A stretch of 64,000 nt of DNA from an uncultured Oscillospiraceae bacterium (GTDB taxonomy: Bacteria; Bacillota; Clostridia; Oscillospirales; Oscillospiraceae). Made by a program: the position numbers and the translations under genes. Position 1 is the stretch's first letter. Each line of letters begins with the position of its first letter. The notes beneath the pieces were generated by a model. The model was not told where the DNA came from. It did no database searches and worked only from the letters and a program-made list of their open reading frames with translations. Positions 9,616-17,303 of the stretch are shown in pieces. Location: contig CANPWM010000001.1 of the NCBI GenBank assembly GCA_947584295.1, positions 79,049 to 143,048 of the forward strand, given 5' to 3'.

Positions 9616-10347
9616 ATGGGATTTCTTGAGCTTTTTGAGGTGAAAAAGCCTGTCATCGGCATGATCCACCTGGGGGGCGGCGGAGGCGAGGGCTTCCGGG
9701 CCAGGGCCAGGCTGGAGATCGGCCAGATGTATGAGTGCGGGCTGGACGCCGTGCTGGTGGAGGACTACTTCGGCACCGCCGAGGACGTGGCCTGGACGAT
9801 GGCGTACCTCCGGGAGAACTACCCCGGGAGGCTCTACGGCGTCAACCTGCTGGGCGATTTCAAGGGCAGCTACGAGTTGGCACGGCGGTACGGCGGGGCC
9901 TTCATGCAGGTGGACTCCATCTGCGGACACCTCCAGCCCCAGCGGGATCAGGAGTACGCCCATATGATAAGCGCCCTGCGAGATGGGTCTGTCAGCGTGC
10001 TGGGCGGGGTGCGGTTCAAGTACCAGCCGGTGCTGTCCGGCCGGACTGTGGAGGAGGATCTGCGCCTGGGCATGGAACGCTGTGACGCCATCGTGGTCAC
10101 AGGGGCCGGGACGGGCGTCAACACGGAGCTTGACAAGATCAAGTCCTTCCGCCGCATGACCGGCGATTTCCCGCTGATCGTGGGCGCGGGCCTCACCGCC
10201 GAGACGGCCCGGGAGCAGCTTACATACGCCGACGGGGCCATCGTGGGGAGCTGGTTCAAGGAGGAGGGCAAGGCCGTCAACCCCCTGGATCCCCGGCGGG
10301 TGGAGCGATTCATGGACGAGGTTCGCGCCCTGCGGGCGAGCCTTTGA
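9616..10347 (+). CDS. BtpA/SgcQ family TIM-barrel protein
   Basis: A 243-residue protein with family landmarks: KPVIGMIHLGG at the N-terminus, AVLVEDYFG, VLGGVRFKYQPV, a phosphate-binding-like VVTGAGTG, and the C-terminal ADGAIVGSWFKEEG. The name BtpA comes from photosystem I biogenesis in cyanobacteria, and SgcQ from an E. coli sugar cluster. Members are widespread in non-photosynthetic bacteria, where the reaction is unknown; a nucleoside- or sugar-phosphate substrate has been suggested from the fold. The ribosome site AGGAGG is strong. Confidence 0.85.
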   Translation: MGFLELFEVKKPVIGMIHLGGGGGEGFRARARLEIGQMYECGLDAVLVEDYFGTAEDVAWTMAYLRENYPGRLYGVNLLGDFKGSYELARRYGGAFMQVDSICGHLQPQRDQEYAHMISALRDGSVSVLGGVRFKYQPVLSGRTVEEDLRLGMERCDAIVVTGAGTGVNTELDKIKSFRRMTGDFPLIVGAGLTAETAREQLTYADGAIVGSWFKEEGKAVNPLDPRRVERFMDEVRALRASL

Positions 10348-10395
10348 CGCCCAGGGACGCGGCGACGCCTGAAAATTGGATCGGAGGCGGTCACG

Positions 10396-10767
10396 ATGGG
10401 CGACAGGAAAAAGCTGACCTTTGACGAGAAGATGGATCTCCTGGTGGGCAAGGTGCTGGAGATGCTCTCCGGCTTTGTGGAGGAGGCCGGGGATCAGGCC
10501 CCCTTCCGGCGGTTCGTGTCTATGGGTATCCCGGACTGGCCCCATGAGGACGAGGCCTTGGTGGAGGTGTATACCTCCGACCAGTGGCGTATCCGGGTGG
10601 GCGTCCACCGGGAGGGCAGCGACCGGATCTCCTGGCACTCTTTAGACGTCGGCCCCAGGGCGTATATCCTGGAGCGCCTGCGCGACCCGGAGACGCACGC
10701 CTCGGTGAGAAGCTCCATTCTGGAGCTTGTTAAAAGCGTGGACGGCTGGTACGCCGAACACGACTGA
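10396..10767 (+). CDS. Hypothetical protein, 123 residues
   Basis: Not recognised. It is soluble, without signal peptide or membrane segment, and probably alpha/beta: an N-terminal amphipathic helix (FDEKMDLLVGKVLEMLSGFV), a central strand-rich part (LVEVYTSDQWRIRVGVHREG) and a C-terminal helix. Codon use and GC content match its neighbours. GGAGG lies upstream of the ATG. It follows the BtpA-like gene by 48 bases and is probably co-transcribed with it. A promoter-like sequence points into its 3' end from the opposite strand. Confidence 0.7.
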   Translation: MGDRKKLTFDEKMDLLVGKVLEMLSGFVEEAGDQAPFRRFVSMGIPDWPHEDEALVEVYTSDQWRIRVGVHREGSDRISWHSLDVGPRAYILERLRDPETHASVRSSILELVKSVDGWYAEHD

Positions 10768-10804
10768 ACGGGGAAACGAAGCAATCGCAAATGATTGTGA
10801 TATA

Positions 10805-10833
10805 AATATACCATAGGGATTCGGGCCTGTCAA
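10805..10833 (-). promoter_or_regulatory. Consensus promoter reading leftward, no gene downstream
   Basis: On the minus strand: TTGACA (10828-10833), a 17-base spacer and TATATT (10805-10810). It would fire into the 3' end of the plus-strand 123-residue gene, where no minus-strand gene is convincing. An imperfect dyad with GCAATC and GATTGT arms lies near 10785-10800, around the predicted start site. Confidence 0.6.
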
Positions 10834-10872
10834 GTATATTTTTAAGTATTATTCATGCAAATTTCGCATAAA

Positions 10873-10899
10873 TAAAAAGGCCGGGAGGCAAAGCCCGGC
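10873..10899 (-). terminator. Hairpin with T-tract on the minus strand
   Basis: GCCGGG and CCCGGC arms with an 8-base loop, followed on the minus strand by CTTTTTATTT. It would stop leftward transcription. On the plus strand the same hairpin lies in the leader of the asparaginase gene about 35 bases before its GTG. Confidence 0.55.
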
Positions 10900-10934
10900 T
10901 GGAGAGACACATCGGGGGAACGGGGGGATAGACG

Positions 10935-11957
10935 GTGAAGCGCATCTTGCTCATCGGCACCGGGGGAACCATCGCGTCCCGGGAGACCGGGGACGGGCTG
11001 GCGCCGGAGCTGACGGCCTCGGAGCTGCTGGCGGGGCTTTCCGGGGTGGAGAGCGGCGTCCGGGCGGACGCGGTGGAGCTGCTGGCCCTGGACAGCACCA
11101 ACATCGAGCCGCGCCACTGGCTGATGATCGCGGCCTGCATAAAAGAGAATTATGTTAACTACGACGGCTTTGTGATCACACACGGCACGGACACGCTGGC
11201 CTATACGGCGGCGGCCCTGAGCTATCTTGTGCGGGAAAGCCCCAAGCCCATCGTCCTCACCGGGGCCCAGCGGCCCATGGGGGTGGACTCCACCGACTCC
11301 CGGGAGAACCTGCGGGACGCGCTTTTGTGCGCCGCGTCGGATATGCCGGGGGTGTCCATCGTCTTTGACCACAAGATCCTGCTGGGGACTCGGGCCAAAA
11401 AGACCCGCTCCAAGAGCTTTTCGGCCTTTGAGAGCATCAACTACCCCGATTTGGGGGTGATCCGGGACGGGGCGGTGCTGCCCTTTATCCGGCAGGCGTG
11501 CGGGGCGGAGCCGGTATTTTCGGAGGGCCTGGACACTCAGGTGGCCCTGTTGAAGCTGATCCCCGGCGTCAGGCGGGACGTGCTGGACTTCCTCTTTGAG
11601 CGCAGCGACGCGGTGGTTATCGAGAGCTTCGGCGTGGGGGGACTGCCGGAGGCCGGGGGCTTTTTTGAGTCCGTGCGCGGCTGGATGGAGCGGGGGAGGG
11701 TCGCCGTCCTCACCACCCAGGTGGAGAACGAGGGCTCCGACCTGACGGTGTACCATGTGGGCCACCGGCTCAAGCGGGAGCTGGGCGTTCTGGAGGCCTA
11801 CGACATGACCACCGAGGCGGTGATCGCCAAGCTTATGTGGATCCTGGCAAAGACAAAAAATCCCACGGAGGTGGAACGGCTGTTCTACACCCCCGTGGCT
11901 ATGGATATGTTCCCCCGCCGCGCGGGGGGAGACGGATGCGGCTTCGCCGCGTATTGA
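10935..11957 (+). CDS. ansA: Type I L-asparaginase
   Basis: A 340-residue cytosolic-type asparaginase that hydrolyses L-asparagine to aspartate and ammonia. The first catalytic Thr is in GTGGTIAS near the N-terminus. The second motif is ITHGTDTLAYTA, followed by VLTGAQRPM. No signal peptide is present, which fits type I. The start is GTG behind a G-rich ribosome site. The last codons (GCGFAAY) and the stop are made from a repeat module that recurs in intergenic blocks, so the native C-terminus has probably been replaced. A repeat block follows. Confidence 0.9.
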   Translation: MKRILLIGTGGTIASRETGDGLAPELTASELLAGLSGVESGVRADAVELLALDSTNIEPRHWLMIAACIKENYVNYDGFVITHGTDTLAYTAAALSYLVRESPKPIVLTGAQRPMGVDSTDSRENLRDALLCAASDMPGVSIVFDHKILLGTRAKKTRSKSFSAFESINYPDLGVIRDGAVLPFIRQACGAEPVFSEGLDTQVALLKLIPGVRRDVLDFLFERSDAVVIESFGVGGLPEAGGFFESVRGWMERGRVAVLTTQVENEGSDLTVYHVGHRLKRELGVLEAYDMTTEAVIAKLMWILAKTKNPTEVERLFYTPVAMDMFPRRAGGDGCGFAAY

Positions 11958-12303
11958 ATTTGTCGGGCCGCCTCTCTTGGCGGCCCGCCGACATACGCAA
12001 CGATTTCCCAATGGCTTTCGTTTTCGTATAACGCATGATCCACCCGTACGGGCCGGACACGTCGTCGCGGAACCGGCTTAACCTCGCGTCCCCGCAGGGC
12101 GGGAACGCTCAGGCGCACGGTTCGCTCCTCCTTTCCCCATCGGGCAACGGCCCGATGGGGCCCCCAATGCGGCCCGCCAATCGAATTTCAATCCCGCCCC
12201 CTAAAAAGGTTGCGGCTTCGCCGCTTATTCCCATTTCGGGCGGGTTTTGAACCCGCCCCTACGGCTCCTAAATCAAATTTCTGGCAATTCGGCGGGCGCG
12301 CGA
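11958..12303. repeat. Repeat block A: mosaic of GC-rich palindromic modules
   Basis: Between convergent genes. Visible modules are: GCGGCTTCGCCGC hairpins at about 11938-11950 (inside the asparaginase gene) and 12211-12223; GGGCCGCC/GGCGGCCC (11964-11990); a long unit at 12041-12187 described separately; and GGGCGGGTT/AACCCGCCC (12238-12261). AT-rich linkers such as CATACGCAACGATTTCC join them. No coding frame is supported here. Confidence 0.85.
12041..12187 (+). repeat. Long repeat unit, copy 1 of 4
   Basis: A unit of about 147 bp running from CACCCGTACGGGCCGGACAC to GGCCCGCCAATCGAAT. It contains CGTCGTCGCGGAACCGGCTT, GCGGGAACGCTCAGGCGCAC and an 11-bp hairpin CCCCATCGGGC/GCCCGATGGGG. Other copies lie at 15136-15280, 63044-63190 and 63572-63719, all in the same orientation and nearly identical. 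Confidence 0.85.
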
Positions 12304-12801
12304 TCAGCGCCGGGCGGTGTCGGGGACGATGAGAATGACCTGGCCGGTCACGGTGTTAAAGCCCACGGTGACCTTTTTGCGGTAAAAGTCCTCATAGCGC
12401 GGGCGCTTCCAATTCGTAGTATAGATGGGCTTTGTCCAGACCTTAACGGTGTTTCCGCTGGCGTCCCGGACGGTTACGGGGAACGTGACGCGGTTGCCCA
12501 AAAAGCCGGTGTGTTTAAACTCCTCCAGCACCTGCTCGGAGAAAATGTAGCCTTCGGGCGACTTGAAAAGGGCCGCGTATTTTACCCCGTAGTAGACGAT
12601 GAAGGGGACGTACAGCGCCGTAAGGAAACCGATGAAAATCAAAAGAACGGTGTTCCAGTAGTTTGCCAAGCCCGCCATGCCGACGCAGACAAGGACGGCA
12701 GAGACAAAAAGCAGGAAAAGATAGGCCCCTGTCAGGGTCTTGAGGCCGGTGAGATACGCTTTGGCCTCCGCTGAAGCCTTGATTTTTTGGCGTGTGTCCA
12801 T
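12304..12801 (-). CDS. Hypothetical two-helix membrane protein
   Basis: A 165-residue protein of no family I recognise. Two hydrophobic helices lie at about residues 23-45 and 50-72, separated by a very short turn. The C-terminal half is a basic, strand-rich domain ending FNTVTGQVILIVPDTARR. The topology suggests a hairpin anchor with both ends in the cytoplasm. It runs opposite to the asparaginase gene, with repeat block A between their 3' ends. A TACAAT box lies shortly upstream of its start, but the matching -35 is poor. Confidence 0.7.
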   Translation of the reverse strand: MDTRQKIKASAEAKAYLTGLKTLTGAYLFLLFVSAVLVCVGMAGLANYWNTVLLIFIGFLTALYVPFIVYYGVKYAALFKSPEGYIFSEQVLEEFKHTGFLGNRVTFPVTVRDASGNTVKVWTKPIYTTNWKRPRYEDFYRKKVTVGFNTVTGQVILIVPDTARR

Positions 12802-12860
12802 GATTGTTCACCTCGACACAAATTGTATCACAGGAGTTCGGAGTTTACAGGCATTTCGCC

Positions 12861-13334
12861 TTATTTGATTATGTCAACCACTTCGCCGATATACATGGTG
12901 TGGGGGGCTTCGGTTTTGTAGAAGGCGTTGACCACCTTTTCCGGCATGGCGGCGGCGTCCATGTCCTGGCGGTAGATTTTCCTGCAGAGAAGCGTGGTGT
13001 GGGCCTCCCGGAAGGTCACGGCGTTTTCCAGAAAGCGCGGGGTTAGGCCGGATTTTTTGACCTTATCCCCGTCCCGGCCCGATTCGCTCCCCAGGAGCAG
13101 CAGGGCCTTGCGGCAGGACTCCGGGTAGAAGCTGACGGTGAAAAGGCCATTCTCCTCCAAAAAGCCGTGGGTGTACCGCACGGGCTTGACGTAGACGGTG
13201 ACCACGCTTTTGCCCCAGAGTGTCCCGGCGCCGCCCCAGCTGACGGTCATGGTGTTGAAGCTGTCCCGCGTCCCGGCGGTGACCAGCGCCCACTCGTTGT
13301 TGAAAAGGCTGAAAATATCGGTTCTGAGTTCCAT
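12861..13334 (-). CDS. Flavin reductase-like domain protein
   Basis: A 157-residue FMN-binding split-barrel protein. Family features are WALVTAGTRDSFNTMTVSWG near the N-terminus, VTVYVKPVRYT and LFTVSFYPE. Relatives use FMN to reduce flavins or small substrates; the physiological partner is not evident. It is divergent from the beta-CASP hydrolase gene 57 bases away, and its promoter overlaps that gene's start. GGAG ribosome site precedes the ATG. Confidence 0.85.
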   Translation of the reverse strand: MELRTDIFSLFNNEWALVTAGTRDSFNTMTVSWGGAGTLWGKSVVTVYVKPVRYTHGFLEENGLFTVSFYPESCRKALLLLGSESGRDGDKVKKSGLTPRFLENAVTFREAHTTLLCRKIYRQDMDAAAMPEKVVNAFYKTEAPHTMYIGEVVDIIK

Positions 13335-13363
13335 TGAACTGACTCCTTTCCTTAGATGGATTT

Positions 13364-13392
13364 AGTATACAACAAAGCGGAGGTGTTTTCAA
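13364..13392 (-). promoter_or_regulatory. Promoter of the flavin reductase gene
   Basis: Minus strand: TTGAAA (13387-13392), a 17-base spacer and TATACT (13364-13369). The -35 box overlaps the first base of the divergent plus-strand start codon, so the two genes may interfere. Confidence 0.65.
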
Positions 13393-15002
13393 TGAAAATC
13401 ACATTTATCGGCGCCACCCATGACGTGACGGGGAGCTGTACCCTGCTGGAGACGGGGGGCCACACCGTCCTGGTGGACTGCGGTATGCGGCAGGGGACGA
13501 CGGCCTTTGAGAATGTGCCTCTGCCCGTGGCGGAGAAGGACGTGGAGTGCGTTCTGCTGACCCACGCCCATGTGGATCACTCGGGGCTTCTGCCGCTCCT
13601 ATACAAAAACGGCTTTCGGGGGGCGGTGTATACCACGGAGGCCACCAGGAACCTGTGCGAGATCATGCTCCGTGACTGCGCCAATATCCAGATGAGCGAC
13701 GCGGAGTACAAAAACCGCAAGGCCCGCCGCGCCGGTGAGCCGGAGACGCCGCCGCTTTTCGACCTCAACGACGCGGAGGGGGTGCTGAAGCTCTTCCGGG
13801 GGTGCGAATACGAGCGGCCCATTCAGATCAACGAGGCCCTCACCGTGCGCTTTACCGACATCGGGCATCTTTTGGGTTCCGCCTGCATCGAGGCGTGGCT
13901 CCACGAGGGGGACGAGACGCGGAAGATGGTCTTTTCCGGGGACGTGGGCAACACCGACCAGCCCATTATCCGCGACCCCCAGCGGGTGGCGGAGGCGGAC
14001 TATGTGCTGCTGGAGTCCACCTACGGCGACCGCTTCCACGGGGAGCGGCGGGAGTACATCAACACCCTGGCGGGGTTTATCCAGAGGACGCTGGACCGGG
14101 GCGGCAACGTGATCGTCCCCTCCTTTGCCGTGGGCAGGACTCAGGAGATCCTGTATTTTATCCGCGAGATCAAAAACGCGGGGCTTGTGAAGGGTCACCC
14201 GGATTTTCCCGTCTATGTGGACAGCCCCCTGGCCAACGAGGCCACGTCGGTGTTCATGCAGTGCGACACCGCCTATCTGGACGAGGAGACCAGGGCCGTC
14301 ATGGCCGCCGGGGAGAATCCGCTGGTGTTCCCGGGCCTGCGGCTCACCACCTCCACGGAGGAGTCCAAGGCGCTGAATGCCGACGCGGAGCCCAAGGTCA
14401 TTCTCTCCGCCTCCGGCATGTGTGACGCGGGCCGGGTACGGCACCACCTGAAATATAACCTGTGGCGGCCGGAATGTATGGTGCTGTTCGTGGGCTATCA
14501 GGCGGCGGGGACGCTGGGGCGAATCATCTACGACGGGGCCAGGAGCGTGAAGCTCTTTGGGGACGACGTAGCGGTGAACGCCCAGATCGAGTACCTGCCC
14601 GGCGTCTCCGGCCACGCGGACAAGGCGGGGCTGGTGGACTGGATAACCGGCTTTGAGACGAAGCCCCGGAAGGTGTTTGTGAACCACGGGGACGAGGGGG
14701 CCTGCGAGGAGTTGGCGCGGTGTCTGCGGGAGGAGCATGGCCTGGACGCCTACGCCCCCTATTCCGGCACGGAGTATGACCTGAAAGCCGGGGAGTTTAC
14801 ACGCATCACCGAGGGCGTCCGGGTGAGGAAGGAGAAGCCCGCCTCCCCGGCCCGCAAACGCGCCGACGACGCCTACAAGCGGCTTTTGGAGGCGGTGAAC
14901 CGCCTGACGCTCACCGCCCGGGAGTGCGAGGGCATGGCCACCAAGGAGCTGGCGAAGCTTACGAATATGGTCAACTCGTTGACGGATAAAATGCGAAAGT
15001 AG
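13392..15002 (+). CDS. Beta-CASP metallo-beta-lactamase RNA-processing-like hydrolase
   Basis: A 536-residue protein of the COG1236 (YSH1-like) family. The metallo-beta-lactamase fold has the zinc motif LTHAHVDHSG near residue 60 and a later FSGDVGNTD. The beta-CASP part has LESTYGDRFH, VPSFAVGRTQEILY and SASGMCDAGRVRHHL, and SGHADKAGLVDW is the C-terminal His motif. Such enzymes cleave RNA in archaea and eukaryotes; bacterial forms are presumed nucleases with unknown targets. The ATG at 13392 follows GGAGG; the 12 upstream in-frame codons include the divergent promoter. Confidence 0.88.
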   Translation: MKITFIGATHDVTGSCTLLETGGHTVLVDCGMRQGTTAFENVPLPVAEKDVECVLLTHAHVDHSGLLPLLYKNGFRGAVYTTEATRNLCEIMLRDCANIQMSDAEYKNRKARRAGEPETPPLFDLNDAEGVLKLFRGCEYERPIQINEALTVRFTDIGHLLGSACIEAWLHEGDETRKMVFSGDVGNTDQPIIRDPQRVAEADYVLLESTYGDRFHGERREYINTLAGFIQRTLDRGGNVIVPSFAVGRTQEILYFIREIKNAGLVKGHPDFPVYVDSPLANEATSVFMQCDTAYLDEETRAVMAAGENPLVFPGLRLTTSTEESKALNADAEPKVILSASGMCDAGRVRHHLKYNLWRPECMVLFVGYQAAGTLGRIIYDGARSVKLFGDDVAVNAQIEYLPGVSGHADKAGLVDWITGFETKPRKVFVNHGDEGACEELARCLREEHGLDAYAPYSGTEYDLKAGEFTRITEGVRVRKEKPASPARKRADDAYKRLLEAVNRLTLTARECEGMATKELAKLTNMVNSLTDKMRK

Positions 15003-15993
15003 GGGACGACGTGGGCGGGGAGCGATTATTTGAGCTGTTACGTTAGTGGTTGTAGGGGCCGCCTCTCCAGGCGGCCCGCCGTCTTACGAAACGATTTCTC
15101 AATGATTTTTTTGCTTTCTCCCAACGAACAATTTACCCGTACGGGCCGCCTGCGTCGTCGCGGAACCGGCTTCATCTCACGTCCCCGCACGGCGGGAACG
15201 CTCAGGCGCACGGTTCGCTCCTCCTTTCCCCATCGGGCAACGGCCCGATGGGGCCCCCCATGCGGCCCGTCAATCGAATTTTGATTCCGCCTCCCAAAAA
15301 GGTTGCGGCTTCGCCGCGTATTCCAATTGCGGGCCGCCAAGAGAGGCGGCCCCTACAAGGGTGTACGATAGATTCACGGGAAAACGTTGGGCCGCCGTGG
15401 GCGGCGGCCCGTACAGCGTTTCAGGAAAAATTCCCGGAAATTTGGCGGGCCGGCCGGGTGTCCGGCCCGTACGGGCGGTTGGTACGTTGGGGGAAATGTA
15501 AAGATATTGGGGAAGTCGTTGCGTAAGACGGCGGGCCGCCAAGAGAGGTGGCCCCTACAAGCCCTGATGAAAGATTTTGCGATAATAACGCATAAAATTT
15601 CCTTAAAAACCGTAGGGGCGGGTTCAAAACCCGCCCGCCGAATTTCTGAAAATTTAATTTAGAACCCGTAGGGGCCGCCGTCCCCGGCGGCCCGTCCCGG
15701 TCAACCGTCGGGCGGTCAATCATCGGGGGACGGGTCGCCCGGGAGGGCGACCCCTACGAAAGCATAAGAATGTGTTGTTGCGAAATTCGATGGCGCCATG
15801 GGCCGCCGTGGGCGGCGGCCCGTACGGCGATTATTTGAGCTGTTACGTTAGTGGTTGTAGGGGCCGCCTCTCTTGGCGGCCCGCAATTGGAATACGCGGC
15901 GTAGCCGCAACCTTTTTGGGGAGGCGGCATCGTGATTCGTTCGGTGGGCCGGCCGGGTGTCCGGCCCCAGCGACGTTTATTTGAGCGGAAGCC
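15003..15993. repeat. Repeat block B: 1-kb mosaic of palindromic modules
   Basis: Lies between convergent genes and holds about fourteen modules: GGGCCGCC/GGCGGCCC units near 15051, 15328, 15529 and 15855; GGGCCGCCG/CGGCGGCCC units near 15387 and 15797; GGGCCGGCC/GGCCGG units near 15446 and 15942; GGTCGCCC units near 15726; a GGCGGGTT/AACCCGCC unit at 15609; GCGGCTTCGCCGC hairpins near 15300 and inverted near 15900; and one long unit. A linker GATTATTTGAGCTGTTACGT recurs twice. Open frames here are products of the repeats. Confidence 0.88.
15136..15280 (+). repeat. Long repeat unit, copy 2 of 4
   Basis: Matches the unit at 12041-12187 from the CCGTACGGGCC edge to GGCCCGTCAATCGAAT, with scattered substitutions (GCCTGCGTCGTCGCGG instead of GGACACGTCGTCGCGG). 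The internal CCCCATCGGGC hairpin is kept. Confidence 0.85.
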
Positions 15994-16719
15994 TTATATC
16001 CCCTCCGCATATTCAACGATCCCCCGGGTGATTCCCAGGGCGTGGGCGGTGGCGAGCTTCTGGCGGAGGGTGGCATCGTCGTCCCAGACGATCACCTGCG
16101 CGCGGGAACCAACCCGGCGGGAGGCGGTATTGGCGCACAGGGCGGGGGAGAAGCGCGGCGTCAGCGAGGCAAGCGCGTCCGCCTCCACCGCCTGTCCCAC
16201 CCCGGCGCGGCAGGGGAGCAAGTAGCCCGCGGGCCGGGCGTCAAAGAGAAGGGCCAGCCTGTCCGCGCCGTAGAGAGTTATAAGCCGCCGCAGCCGCCCC
16301 TCATACGTCCCGCCGGTGTTCTGGGCCGGGATCAGCACGAAGGCCCCCGGCGCGGCCTGGGCGTATGCCGGGGGCAGGTACAGCTCCAATCCGGACCGGG
16401 CGGCCGCGGTATCCAGGATCTCACAAAACCGCGTCAGGGCCGCGTTGGGCCGGGGAAGCTCCGGTACAAGGCCCTGGCACCCGGCCTGACGGCACCGGCC
16501 GACCATTCCCCGGGCCAGGGCCTCATGGGGGCCGTACCCGGAGAAGGCCCTGGCGTCCACCGCCGCCAGGGCGGCCCGCGCCCGGGGCGGGGCGGCGCGC
16601 CGGAGCTTCAGATCCCGCCCCAGCGTCCACAGCCGCGCCGCCACGGGGCCGTATTGGGCGGCTTTTTCGATTCGCGCCCCCGAAGCCGCCAGATAAATTT
16701 TCATTTCAGCCATATACAT
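15994..16719 (-). CDS. Hypothetical protein, about 240 residues
   Basis: Not recognised. It is Ala/Arg-rich and soluble with no signal peptide. The N-terminus MKIYLAASGARIEKAAQYG looks like a nucleotide- or sugar-binding beta-alpha-beta start. Later strands (GLELYLPPAYA, GAFVLIPAQ, LALLFDARPAGYLLP, AQVIVWDDDATLRQK) suggest an alpha/beta barrel-like fold. Alternative ATG starts lie at 16713 and 16704; 16713 has the best spacing from a GGGGAA ribosome site. It is divergent from yqeG, with repeat block B at its 3' end. Confidence 0.65.
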   Translation of the reverse strand: MYMAEMKIYLAASGARIEKAAQYGPVAARLWTLGRDLKLRRAAPPRARAALAAVDARAFSGYGPHEALARGMVGRCRQAGCQGLVPELPRPNAALTRFCEILDTAAARSGLELYLPPAYAQAAPGAFVLIPAQNTGGTYEGRLRRLITLYGADRLALLFDARPAGYLLPCRAGVGQAVEADALASLTPRFSPALCANTASRRVGSRAQVIVWDDDATLRQKLATAHALGITRGIVEYAEGI

Positions 16720-16741
16720 TTCCCCGGTTGTGTGCTATACT
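16713..16741 (+). promoter_or_regulatory. Probable promoter of yqeG
   Basis: TATACA (16713-16718), 17-base spacer, TATACT (16736-16741), about 40 bases before the yqeG ATG. It overlaps the start region of the divergent minus-strand gene. Confidence 0.5.
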
Positions 16742-16781
16742 GCCTGTATGGTAAGAAAATCTATGCGCGAGGTTGGCGGTT

Positions 16782-17273
16782 ATGCGTCTTTCCCTTTTTC
16801 CACGGAGAAAATTCAAAACGGTGACGGAGATCACGCCGGAGGCTCTGCGTGCGCTGGGGGTCGAGCTGCTGATCTTGGACGTGGACAACACCATCGCGCC
16901 CTACAAGACCCTGACCCTGGAAAAGCCCGTCGTTGACTGGGCGGAGGGCCTGAAACGGGCCGGGATCGTCCTCTATATCGTGTCCAACAACAAGGGCCGG
17001 CGCCCGGAGGTCTTTGCGGCGCTTCTGGATATCCCCTTTATCAAGCGGGCGGGCAAGCCCAGCCCCCGGGGGGTGCGGGAGGCCCTGGCGAGAACCGGCG
17101 TTGCCCCGGAGCGGGCCGCCCTGGCGGGGGATCAGATCTACACCGACACCATCGCCGCCAATCTGGCCGGGGTGCAGATGCTCCTGGTGGAGCCCATCAA
17201 ATTTACAAATATTTTCCTGGCGATACGGTACTTTCTGGAGCTGCCGTTCCGGCGGGAAAAGCGCGATCAATAA
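16782..17273 (+). CDS. yqeG: YqeG family HAD phosphatase
   Basis: A 163-residue HAD subfamily IIIA protein. Motif I is ILDVDNTIAPYK with the nucleophile Asp, motif II VSNNKGRRPE, the motif III lysine lies in RAGKPSPRG, and motif IV is LAGDQIYTDTIAAN. Bacillus YqeG lies beside the GTPase gene yqeH, and the eukaryotic relative is a phosphatidylglycerophosphate phosphatase, so a lipid phosphate substrate is possible but unproven. Here it stands before an M24 peptidase. The ATG at 16782 is preferred over a TTG nine bases upstream. Confidence 0.88.
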   Translation: MRLSLFPRRKFKTVTEITPEALRALGVELLILDVDNTIAPYKTLTLEKPVVDWAEGLKRAGIVLYIVSNNKGRRPEVFAALLDIPFIKRAGKPSPRGVREALARTGVAPERAALAGDQIYTDTIAANLAGVQMLLVEPIKFTNIFLAIRYFLELPFRREKRDQ

Positions 17274-17303
17274 AGAAACTTTCCAAAAAAGGAGTGTATT
17301 CCC

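Noticed and set aside
15003..15993. CRISPR array
   Set aside because: Repeats differ in sequence and orientation, spacing is irregular, and there are no unique spacers of constant size or cas genes.
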